DNA of 64,000 nt from Prevotella sp. (GTDB taxonomy: Bacteria > Bacteroidota > Bacteroidia > Bacteroidales > Bacteroidaceae). The DNA is taken from positions 62,001 to 126,000 of the forward strand of contig SUYH01000008.1 in assembly GCA_015060535.1 (NCBI GenBank). Reading direction: 5' to 3'. A model generated the notes under the pieces. The model saw only the letters and a list, made by a program, of their open reading frames with translations, had not been told where the DNA came from and ran no database searches. The translations under genes and the position numbers were made by a program. Of the stretch, positions 7,804 through 15,500 are shown one piece after another (the stretch's first letter is position 1; each line of letters opens with the position of its first letter).

Positions 7804-9564
7804 ATGAGTAAATTAAAACTATTCCTGCTCGCCGTCACCATCGTTTGCGGCGCAAGCGTATTCACATCGTGTATCAGTAAGGACAACCCGTCAACGGAAG
7901 ACAAGGCCGTTGCCGACTTGGTGGTCTATGGTAAAGTATTTACTGCCGAGGGTAACCAGCTGGCAGAAGCCTTCGCCGTGAAGGACGGCAAGTACATCTA
8001 TGTTGGCGACAAGGCGGGAGCCGAGGCTTATGTTGAGGCAGGCAAGACCGAGGTGGTTGACTACACCGGCAAGGGACTTGTAATGCCCGGTTGCGGCAAC
8101 GGACATGCACACTACTCGATGGCTAACGCCATCAAATTAGTCGGTGCGACAGTAGGTTTAGAGGACAACGCCAGCAAGTTCCTGACGGAAATCGTACCTG
8201 CTGCTGTCAAGCTGGCAAGAGATGCAGGGGTAAAAAGTATCTTTGGTTTCGGATGGAATGTTCATGTCTTCGAGAGTAATATGCCTACTCGCCAACAGTT
8301 GGATGCCATTTGCAGTGATATTCCTATGTACTTCTCAGACAATGAGGGTCACAAGGGGCTAGCAAATACCGCCTTACTGGTCAAGGCCGGTATTATGAAG
8401 GCTGACGGCACCGTGCTCAAAAAAGATGGAGACATATTAGGTGGTGAGATTGTAATGGGTACCGACGGCACACCTACAGGCTATCTGAAGGAGCAGGCCG
8501 GCACTTACGCACGCTCCTTCTTAGACAATGAAGAAATCTTTAGCCTTGAAATTGCGAGTGAGATCTTGCCAAAAATCGAACAGCAACTATTGTCTGAGGG
8601 CTACACCATGTATGTCGATGGCTGGGGTTCCTATTTCTTTAACACCAATTTCTATCAGGCCGCTCAACAGTTAGACAATGCTGGTGGTATGCACTTCGTG
8701 TTGGGCCTGACCTACGAGATTGAAAGTTGGATGAATATTGACGAAGCCCTGGTCAAGGCTGCTGACGCCAAGAAATTTGCTTCCACTCACGTCAAACCGA
8801 ACTGGATTAAACTCTTTATGGACGGCACGGTGGAAACTGGCACCGGATTTGTGGATCCGCTCTATCCTGACGGACATCAGGGCCTGCCCAACTGGTCGGA
8901 AGATCAACTGACCGAAATGACCCGTGTGGCTAATGAAAACGGAGTAACTATGCACATACATGCCATGGGCAACAAGGGCGTCACGCGTATTATCAACGCC
9001 TTCATCAATGGCGGAAAGGATGAGATGCGTAACACGCTGGTTCACGTGCGTAATATTGACGAAGCAGATTACAAGCGTATGGCAGACCATAATATCTATG
9101 TCACCTCAGGTGTGCTTTGGCATTACGGTCCTGATGGGCTGGCTGAGTATATGCGCGAGCATGGTATCGTTCCTGCAGGTCAAGAAGACAAATCTTATCC
9201 GATGAAATCGTATTTTGAAAACGGCATTATTGCGACTACCCACTCGGACTATCCTGCAACGAGCGGCAGCCCCGACGACCCGTTTGGCATTATGGAGATA
9301 GCCGTGACAGGTATGCTTACAGGAGTGAACGGAAAGCCCTACTGGACTGAAGAACTCGTCACCCGCGAGCAGGCCATCGCCGCTATGACCATCAACATTG
9401 CCAAGCAGATGTTCATCGAGGATGAGCGAGGCAGCATCAAGACAGGCAAGTATGCCGACTTCCTCCTTGTCACCAAGGATGTGCTTTCGTGTCCTGCGAA
9501 TGAGATTCACGAGGCCAAGCCCGCAGCCACCTACTTCGAGGGGAAAAAGGTTTTCTCGATGTAA
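7804..9564 (+). CDS. Amidohydrolase-3 family (YtcJ-like) lipoprotein 1
   Basis: A 586-residue protein with a lipoprotein signal ending FTSC (Cys23). The small beta domain starts ADLVVYGKVFTAEGNQ and the metal-site motif is MPGCGNGHAHY. Further marks are WIKLFMDGTVETGTGF, MHIHAMGNKGV, LVHVRNID, TTHSDYP, and a C-terminal GSIKTGKYADFLLV, which closes the amidohydrolase fold. YtcJ-like enzymes hydrolyse amide or ester bonds of small molecules with one or two metal ions; the substrate here is unknown. The usual Asp before the HxH pair and the usual GD in HAxGD are both Asn. It is probably expressed alone, with a terminator at 9589-9621. Confidence 0.87.
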   Translation: MSKLKLFLLAVTIVCGASVFTSCISKDNPSTEDKAVADLVVYGKVFTAEGNQLAEAFAVKDGKYIYVGDKAGAEAYVEAGKTEVVDYTGKGLVMPGCGNGHAHYSMANAIKLVGATVGLEDNASKFLTEIVPAAVKLARDAGVKSIFGFGWNVHVFESNMPTRQQLDAICSDIPMYFSDNEGHKGLANTALLVKAGIMKADGTVLKKDGDILGGEIVMGTDGTPTGYLKEQAGTYARSFLDNEEIFSLEIASEILPKIEQQLLSEGYTMYVDGWGSYFFNTNFYQAAQQLDNAGGMHFVLGLTYEIESWMNIDEALVKAADAKKFASTHVKPNWIKLFMDGTVETGTGFVDPLYPDGHQGLPNWSEDQLTEMTRVANENGVTMHIHAMGNKGVTRIINAFINGGKDEMRNTLVHVRNIDEADYKRMADHNIYVTSGVLWHYGPDGLAEYMREHGIVPAGQEDKSYPMKSYFENGIIATTHSDYPATSGSPDDPFGIMEIAVTGMLTGVNGKPYWTEELVTREQAIAAMTINIAKQMFIEDERGSIKTGKYADFLLVTKDVLSCPANEIHEAKPAATYFEGKKVFSM

Positions 9565-9588
9565 CATGCTGGCATGGCATGACTCTGA

Positions 9589-9621
9589 ATGATTATCCGC
9601 AATTGCGGATAATCATTTTTT
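9589..9621 (+). terminator. Intrinsic terminator after amidohydrolase 1
   Basis: ATGATTATCCGC (9589-9600) pairs perfectly with GCGGATAATCAT (9605-9616), followed by a T run. A nearly identical terminator follows amidohydrolase 4 (17297-17329). Confidence 0.9.
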
Positions 9622-9701
9622 GTAATCCTGATAACTTCGCTTATTTTTCGTCAATTTTGCGATAATCTTCTTGAAATTTTTTCTATTACAGCATTTTTAC
9701 G

Positions 9702-9709
9702 TATCTTTG
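9702..9709 (+). promoter_or_regulatory. -7 box of the DUF3667 gene
   Basis: TATCTTTG, 86 bases upstream of the ATG at 9795. No match to the AAAATCnGCAA operator is seen upstream. Confidence 0.6.
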
Positions 9710-9794
9710 CAGTTCGGATGGCGGGCTGTGGTTCCGTCGTGTCAGCTCTCAGGGAGTACATTTAGTAACATTTGACGTTTATGCCAGAAATCAT

Positions 9795-10697
9795 ATGAAC
9801 AAAGAGCAGTTAATACAATATTACCACCGTTTCTGCCGCTGGCAGCAGGCTGAGCCGCGCTATGTCAACCGGCATGAGGGTGAAGTGCGGCATTGCCATA
9901 ACTGCGGCACGGAGTTTTCCGACAATTTCTGTCCGCGCTGCGGCCAGCGTGCCGAGGTGGGTCGGGTGGGGTGGCGCTCCATCCGAGAGAGCATCACCCT
10001 CCTCTGGGGGTTAGACTCCCGCTCGCTGGGCTATACGCTCGTACAGCTGCTGGTGCGTCCGGGCTATCTGGTGCGCGACTATATCAGCGGCCATCGCCAG
10101 GTGTCGTTCCCGCCCGTTAAGATGCTGGTCCTCGTCTGTCTATCGGTGGTAATCTTCGAGTCCGTCTTTCATCTGGAGAACAACGTCATCAGCATGCATT
10201 TCAAAGACGAGAAGATAGACAGCGTCATAGCATGGATCAATGCCCAGAAGAGCTGGGCCACGCTGTTCTACCAGTCGCTCTATATTCTGCCCACGTGGCT
10301 GGTGTTCCGCTTCGCCCCGGGCTATCCGCGCCACACACTGCCTGAGGGATTCTTCCTGCAGGTATTCCTGAGCGTACAGAGTCTCCTCTTAAGCTTCTTG
10401 GGCTACTGGAACTCGGATATCGAGCTCTGGCTCTGGCTGATTTATATGTACATCACCTACCGCCAGCTATTCGGTTACGGTTGGTGGAGCACACTGTGGC
10501 GATTTGTCGTTGTCATGCTGTTACATTTGGGAGTGATGGCAACTGTTGCCGCAACTGTAACGGTTTTGCTTCTCCATCGCGACAATGGATCATACGTCTA
10601 TTTCTTGGTGCTTATTTCCGCCATAGTCTTGCTGACGGCAGTCATGCTCCTTGTCACTCACCGCATCAATAAACGCGCTGTCAATCAAGAACGATGA
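9795..10697 (+). CDS. DUF3667 zinc-ribbon membrane protein
   Basis: A 300-residue protein. Residues about 33-53 form a zinc ribbon (CHNCGTEFSDNFCPRCGQ, four cysteines in two CxxC pairs). Next is the family segment LLWGLDSRSLGYTLVQLLVRPG (read here in shorter pieces: LLWGLDSRSLGYTL and LLVRPGYLVRDYI). Four or five TM segments follow. The function of DUF3667 is not known to me; it is common in Bacteroidota. The stop codon overlaps the start of AraC paralogue 3 by four bases (ATGA), so the two are translationally coupled and may act together, for example in sensing. Confidence 0.82.
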   Translation: MNKEQLIQYYHRFCRWQQAEPRYVNRHEGEVRHCHNCGTEFSDNFCPRCGQRAEVGRVGWRSIRESITLLWGLDSRSLGYTLVQLLVRPGYLVRDYISGHRQVSFPPVKMLVLVCLSVVIFESVFHLENNVISMHFKDEKIDSVIAWINAQKSWATLFYQSLYILPTWLVFRFAPGYPRHTLPEGFFLQVFLSVQSLLLSFLGYWNSDIELWLWLIYMYITYRQLFGYGWWSTLWRFVVVMLLHLGVMATVAATVTVLLLHRDNGSYVYFLVLISAIVLLTAVMLLVTHRINKRAVNQER

Positions 10698-11812
10698 TGT
10701 ACGATCAATATATAAGGGAAGATATACTCTATCTGATGTTTTACGCAGGCGTGGCCGTGTTGAGCCTGATAGCCAGCTGTTACCTGTTGTTCCGTCGGGC
10801 CAATGCTATCGCCCCGGACATCACGTCGTCAGTACGCTTGCGGCGATGGACGGCGGCCTTCCTGGGTGCCGTTACGTTAAGTCACCTATGGTATACACCT
10901 CTCCTTTACCTGACCTCTGCCGAGGACATCAGGATGGTCTACTTCGTAGGAACACTGCTCGACCTCCTGACGGTGTTCCCCTTGGCAATAGCCGTGTTGT
11001 TCATTATGCTGCAAGACCGCAGGCGACCGCTGTGGCCCATTGGCGTCATAGTGGCACCGCTTGCTGCAGGAATAGCGGTGTGCATCGCTACCCGTAGCGA
11101 CGACATCCTGCAGGTGCTGTATGTCTACTATCTGTTGTTGATCATCGGGTTAATAATATATATGGTACGCGAGACGAGGAAGTACGGGCGCTGGCTGCAC
11201 GACAACTTTGCTGATCTGGAGCACAAGGAAGTGTGGCATAGTTTCATGGTGCTGGCTGGCATTCTGATGGGATTCAGTTTGTATGCGTTTGAACTTCAAG
11301 GGCTTTTTTTCAAATGTGCAGCCCAGATGAACGTCATTATATTGACCTTGTTTCTTCTGTGGAGAGTGGAGACGCTTAGCGACCTGACCATCCAGAAGGA
11401 TTCAGGTGATGAGATTGCTCCGCTTTCAGGTGATGAGGTGACATCACCTGATAACCTTAAAACTTCACAACCTCACAACCTTACTTCATTGCTGCAGCAA
11501 CACTGTATAGACACGCAACTATATCTGCAGCATGACCTGACCTTGATGCAATTAGCCAGAGCGGTTGGAACCAACCGCTACTATCTCAGCCGCTATTTCT
11601 CTCAGCACGGCACCACATACAATGCCTATATCAACGGTCTGCGCATCGACTATTTCATCAATCTCTATAGAACGGCTGTCGCCGACAAACAATCTTTCAC
11701 CGTCAAGCAGCTGGCAGAAGACAGCGGTTACCGCAACTATGCCACTTTCAGCAGTGCTTTCAAGCAGCGCATGGGTAAGAATGTGACGGCGTGGATGCAA
11801 GAAGTTTTATAA
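10694..11812 (+). CDS. Membrane-anchored AraC-family regulator, paralogue 3
   Basis: A 372-residue paralogue with the same two-part structure: multi-TM N-terminus (ILYLMFYAGVAVLSLIASCY) and an AraC HTH C-terminus (LMQLARAVGTNRYYLSRYF, DSGYRNYATFSSAFKQRMG). The start overlaps the DUF3667 stop; ATG at 10697 is an alternative. The linker has direct and inverted copies of TCAGGTGATG (11402-11451). Downstream is the AAAATCAGCAA operator and the promoter of the amidohydrolase 2-3-4 operon, a gene order that repeats the paralogue 2/amidohydrolase 1 pair. Confidence 0.85.
   Translation: MMYDQYIREDILYLMFYAGVAVLSLIASCYLLFRRANAIAPDITSSVRLRRWTAAFLGAVTLSHLWYTPLLYLTSAEDIRMVYFVGTLLDLLTVFPLAIAVLFIMLQDRRRPLWPIGVIVAPLAAGIAVCIATRSDDILQVLYVYYLLLIIGLIIYMVRETRKYGRWLHDNFADLEHKEVWHSFMVLAGILMGFSLYAFELQGLFFKCAAQMNVIILTLFLLWRVETLSDLTIQKDSGDEIAPLSGDEVTSPDNLKTSQPHNLTSLLQQHCIDTQLYLQHDLTLMQLARAVGTNRYYLSRYFSQHGTTYNAYINGLRIDYFINLYRTAVADKQSFTVKQLAEDSGYRNYATFSSAFKQRMGKNVTAWMQEVL
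11402..11451. repeat. Direct and inverted repeats in the AraC-3 linker
   Basis: TCAGGTGATGAG occurs at 11402-11413 and 11426-11437. The second copy pairs with CATCACCTGA (11442-11451) to form a 10 bp perfect hairpin. The position in the protein matches the palindromes of paralogues 1 and 2, but the sequence is different. Confidence 0.75.
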
Positions 11813-11843
11813 AATTAGCAAAATTTCGCTATAAAATCAGCAA
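11811..11843 (+). promoter_or_regulatory. Predicted AraC-type operator upstream of amidohydrolase 2
   Basis: AAAATTAGCAA (11811-11821) and AAAATCAGCAA (11833-11843) have a 22 bp period. The second begins 60 bp upstream of the -7 box at 11893, the same distance as at 7700. The first repeat overlaps the stop codon of AraC paralogue 3. Confidence 0.6.
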
Positions 11844-11851
11844 AATCTTTC

Positions 11852-11890
11852 CCGCAAGCTATTTCTGCTAAAATAGTTTGCGGTTTTTTT
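11852..11890 (+). terminator. Intrinsic terminator after AraC paralogue 3
   Basis: CCGCAAGCTATTT (11852-11864) pairs with AAATAGTTTGCGG (11871-11883), with one G-T pair, followed by seven T residues. Confidence 0.85.
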
Positions 11891-11892
11891 AT

Positions 11893-11900
11893 TACTTTTG
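11893..11900 (+). promoter_or_regulatory. -7 box of the amidohydrolase 2-3-4 operon
   Basis: TACTTTTG, directly after the terminator and 38 bases before the ATG at 11939. Confidence 0.62.
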
Positions 11901-11938
11901 CAGAAATAATTTATTCTTAATCCTAAAACAAATAAAGC

Positions 11939-13699
11939 ATGATGAAAGAGACAATTTCCAAGTGTATGAAGCAGATGCTATCGTGCATCGTGCTGCTGAG
12001 TGTTTTCGTCGGCATGGGGCTGCTTGCCAGCTGCAAGAGTAATACCGGTGCTGACCTCGTGGTCTATGGCAAGATCTTCACTTCTGACGGTAATCAGATA
12101 GTAGAAGCCTTTGCCGTGAAGGACGGCAAGTACGTCTATGTAGGCGACAAGGCGGGTGCCGAAGCCTTTGTAGAGGAAGGTAAGACCGAGGTGATAGACT
12201 ATACCGACAAAGGTCTTGTGATGCCTGGCTGCGGCAACGGTCACGCCCACTATACACTGGGCTATGCCATCCAGACGGTAGGAACAATCATTGGCTATGA
12301 AGACAGCCCCGAGAAGTTCCTGAAGGAAATCATGCCCGCTGCAGTCAAGAAGGCAAAGGACTCAGGGGCTAAGGCTATTTTCGGACAGGGGTGGAATCTG
12401 TTTACCTTCAAGGACAAGATGCCTACCCGCCAGGATTTGGATGCCATCTGCAGTGATATTCCTATTTACATTGCCGACGAGGAGGGTCATAAGGGACTGG
12501 TCAACAGCATCATGCTTGTTAAGGCCGGCATTATGAAGGAGGACGGCACCGTGCTGAAGAAAGAGATACGCGGCGGCGAGATAGGGATTGCAGCCGACGG
12601 TACGCCAAATGGTTTCCTGTCGGAGCAGGCAGGCACTTATACACGTTCCTTCTTGGACAACGAAAGTCTCTTTTCCATTGACATAGCGAAGGCCACGATG
12701 AAGAGCGTGCAGGAGCATCTGCTGTCAGAGGGCTATACGATGTATATTGACGGTTACTCCACCTACTTCTTCAATGAAAATATCTTCAAGGCTGCTCAGC
12801 AGATAGACCAGGCCGGTGACCTGCATATTGTCCTGGGTCTGACCACCGAACTGGATAGTTGGATGGATATGGATAAAGTCCTCACTAAGGCTGGTGATGC
12901 CAAGAAATATGCTTCCACACGTGTAAAACCCAACTGGCTCAAGATATTCATAGACGGCACGGTAGAACCCGGCACCGGTTTTGTGGAGCCACTCTATCCA
13001 GACGGTCATCAGGGTGTTGTACTCTGGTCGGAGGAGGAATTGACTGACATCACGCGCAAGGCGAATGAGAAAGGAGTGACTGTACACGCACACGTCATGG
13101 GTAACAAGGGTGTCAACCGTATTGTCAGTGCATACATCAATGGCGGAAAAGACGAGATGCGCAACACACTGGTACACGTTCACCAAGTCATGGCCGATGA
13201 CTATCAGCGTATGGCCGACCATAACATCTACGTCACCGAAGGTATGTTGTGGCACCATTTCTCCAATGACAAGCAGGAGTTGCTGAAGGCTGGCTATGTT
13301 CCTAAAGGCATGGAAACGAAGAGCTATCCCATGAAATCATACTTCGATCACGGCATCAACATGTCGTCACACTCCGACTTCCCTGCCTTGAGTGGCAGTC
13401 CTGACGATCCCTTCGGCATCATGGAGGTGGCAGTGACAGGTGTCTACCACCCCGAACAGGCCAAGCCCTGGTGGCCGGAAGAGCTGCTGACCCGTGAGCA
13501 GGCCCTCACCGCCCTGACCATCAACGTGGCCAAGCAGATGTTCGTTGAGAATGAGCGTGGCAGCGTCAAAGAAGGCAAGTATGCCGACTTTTTGCTTGTC
13601 AACAAGGATGTGCTGACCTGCCCTGCAACGGAGATCCACGAGGCGAAGCCCGCCGCCACCTATTTCGAGGGAAAGAAGGTGTTTGAAAATAAGGAATAA
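11939..13699 (+). CDS. Amidohydrolase-3 family (YtcJ-like) lipoprotein 2
   Basis: A 586-residue paralogue of the enzyme at 7804. The lipoprotein signal ends LASC, followed by KSNTGADLVVYGKIFTSDG. Metal-site and core motifs are CGNGHAHY, WLKIFIDGTVEPGTGF, VHAHVMGNKGV, LVHVHQV and SSHSDFP. The second motif has I-D where the others have M-D, and P where most have T or S after VE. It is the first gene of a three-paralogue operon (gaps of 27 and 49 bases). Two ATGs in a row (11939, 11942) are possible starts. The substrate is unknown. Confidence 0.87.
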   Translation: MMKETISKCMKQMLSCIVLLSVFVGMGLLASCKSNTGADLVVYGKIFTSDGNQIVEAFAVKDGKYVYVGDKAGAEAFVEEGKTEVIDYTDKGLVMPGCGNGHAHYTLGYAIQTVGTIIGYEDSPEKFLKEIMPAAVKKAKDSGAKAIFGQGWNLFTFKDKMPTRQDLDAICSDIPIYIADEEGHKGLVNSIMLVKAGIMKEDGTVLKKEIRGGEIGIAADGTPNGFLSEQAGTYTRSFLDNESLFSIDIAKATMKSVQEHLLSEGYTMYIDGYSTYFFNENIFKAAQQIDQAGDLHIVLGLTTELDSWMDMDKVLTKAGDAKKYASTRVKPNWLKIFIDGTVEPGTGFVEPLYPDGHQGVVLWSEEELTDITRKANEKGVTVHAHVMGNKGVNRIVSAYINGGKDEMRNTLVHVHQVMADDYQRMADHNIYVTEGMLWHHFSNDKQELLKAGYVPKGMETKSYPMKSYFDHGINMSSHSDFPALSGSPDDPFGIMEVAVTGVYHPEQAKPWWPEELLTREQALTALTINVAKQMFVENERGSVKEGKYADFLLVNKDVLTCPATEIHEAKPAATYFEGKKVFENKE

Positions 13700-13726
13700 A
13701 GAAACATAATATATAAGCAATACATT

Positions 13727-15451
13727 ATGAAAAAGATTTTGTCGATTATCGCAGTGCTGACTGTCATCTTTGGAATGGGGATGATGACCAGTTGTAACAG
13801 TAAGCCCAGTGCCGATCTTGTGGTCTATGGAAAGATCTATACCGCCGAGGGTAAGCAGATTGTTGAGGCCTTTGCCGTGAAGGACGGCAAGTATGTGTAT
13901 GTAGGTGACAAGGCTGGAGCCGAAGCCTTTATCGAGGAAGGTAAGACAGAAGTGGTTGACTATACTGACAAAGGCCTTGTGATGCCTGGTTGCGGTAATG
14001 CTCACGCCCACTATGCGCTGGGTTATGCCATCCAGTCAGTAGGAACAGTTATGAGTCGCGACACCGATGTAGACAAGTTTATCAAGGAAATCGTTCCTGC
14101 TGCCGTAAAGAAGGCCAAGGACAATGGCGCTAATGTCATATTTGGCAGTGGCTGGGAGATGATGAAGTTCCCCAAGGACTTATGTTATCGCAAGATGTTG
14201 GATGAAGTATGCAGTGACATTCCCATCTACTTCGCCGACGAGGAAGGTCACAAAGGTTTGGCCAACACCATCCTGCTCAAGAAGGCCGGTCTCATCAAGG
14301 AGGACGGCACGGCTGGCAAGACGGAAGTGCGCGGTGGCGAGATTGTGCTCGATGCCGACGGTGTGCCCACGGGCTATGTGAAGGAACAGGCCGGTACCTA
14401 TGTGCGTTCTTTCCTCGATAATGAATACCTCTTCTCCGTTGATGTCGCCAAGGCCAACATGGCCGGCATCCAGGAACAGCTGTTGTCAGAGGGCTATACG
14501 ATGTATCAGGACGGCTACTCCTCTTATTTCTTCAACGACAACTTCTACAAGGCCGCCCAGCAGATGGACCAGGCCGGCGACATGCACTTCGTACTGGGTA
14601 CGGCATGGGAACTGGACAGCTGGATGGATGTGGACAAGACCTTGGACAAGGCTGCTGCCACCAAGAAATACGAGTCTGCTCACATCCGCACTAACTGGCT
14701 CAAGATGTTTATGGACGGAACGGTGGAAAGCGGCACAGGATTTGTTGACCCGCTCTATCCTGACAATCACCAGGGTATCCCTAACTGGTCGGAAGAGGAA
14801 CTGACGGACATCACCCGCAAGGCCAACGAAAGGGGTATCACCATGCACGTCCACGTCATGGGCAACAAGGGCGTGGAGCGTATTGTCAATGCCTACGTCA
14901 AAGCTGGAAAGAAAGAACTACGCAACACGCTGGTACACGTGTACGGTGTCAATGAACCCGACTATCAGCGTATGGCAGACAATAATATATATGTTACCTC
15001 GGGTATGCTCTGGCATCACGCTGACAGTGCGTTGCAAGAAGAATTACTTCGCATACTACCTGAGGGGTTGAAGGATAAAGGTTATCCGATGAAGTCCTTC
15101 TTCGATTATGGCATCAACTTGTCCTCACACTCCGACTTCCCCGCATTGTGCGGCGCTCCTGACGACCCCTTCGGCATCATGGAGATTGTAGTGACGGGTG
15201 TCTATTATCCAGAACAGGCCAAGCCCTGGTGGACGGAAGAATGCCTCACTCGCGAGCAGGCTCTTACGGCCCTGACCATCAACGTGGCCAGACAGATGTT
15301 CCTGGAGAACGAGCGTGGCAGCATCAAGGAGGGCAAGTATGCCGACTTCCTGCTGGTTACCAAGGACGTGCTGACCTGCCCTGTGACGGAGATCCACGAG
15401 GCCAAGCCTGCCGCTACCTATTTCGAAGGAAAGAAAGTCTATGGGAATTAA
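13727..15451 (+). CDS. Amidohydrolase-3 family (YtcJ-like) lipoprotein 3
   Basis: A 574-residue paralogue. The signal peptide ends MTSC and the mature protein starts NSKPSADLVVYGKIYTAEGK. Motifs are CGNAHAHY (Ala in place of the Gly of its paralogues), WLKMFMDGTVESGTGF, MHVHVMGNKGV, LVHVYGV and SSHSDFP, with LCGAPDDPFG where the others have LSGSPDDPFG. It is the middle gene of the 2-3-4 operon. The gap to gene 4 (15452-15500) contains a TTGTCG/CGACGA short palindrome and AT-rich GAATT repeats, a common type of intergenic spacer in this group. Confidence 0.87.
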   Translation: MKKILSIIAVLTVIFGMGMMTSCNSKPSADLVVYGKIYTAEGKQIVEAFAVKDGKYVYVGDKAGAEAFIEEGKTEVVDYTDKGLVMPGCGNAHAHYALGYAIQSVGTVMSRDTDVDKFIKEIVPAAVKKAKDNGANVIFGSGWEMMKFPKDLCYRKMLDEVCSDIPIYFADEEGHKGLANTILLKKAGLIKEDGTAGKTEVRGGEIVLDADGVPTGYVKEQAGTYVRSFLDNEYLFSVDVAKANMAGIQEQLLSEGYTMYQDGYSSYFFNDNFYKAAQQMDQAGDMHFVLGTAWELDSWMDVDKTLDKAAATKKYESAHIRTNWLKMFMDGTVESGTGFVDPLYPDNHQGIPNWSEEELTDITRKANERGITMHVHVMGNKGVERIVNAYVKAGKKELRNTLVHVYGVNEPDYQRMADNNIYVTSGMLWHHADSALQEELLRILPEGLKDKGYPMKSFFDYGINLSSHSDFPALCGAPDDPFGIMEIVVTGVYYPEQAKPWWTEECLTREQALTALTINVARQMFLENERGSIKEGKYADFLLVTKDVLTCPVTEIHEAKPAATYFEGKKVYGN

Positions 15452-15500
15452 GCGTTAAGAATGAAGAGTTGTCGCCTACGACGATAAAGAATTGAGAATT

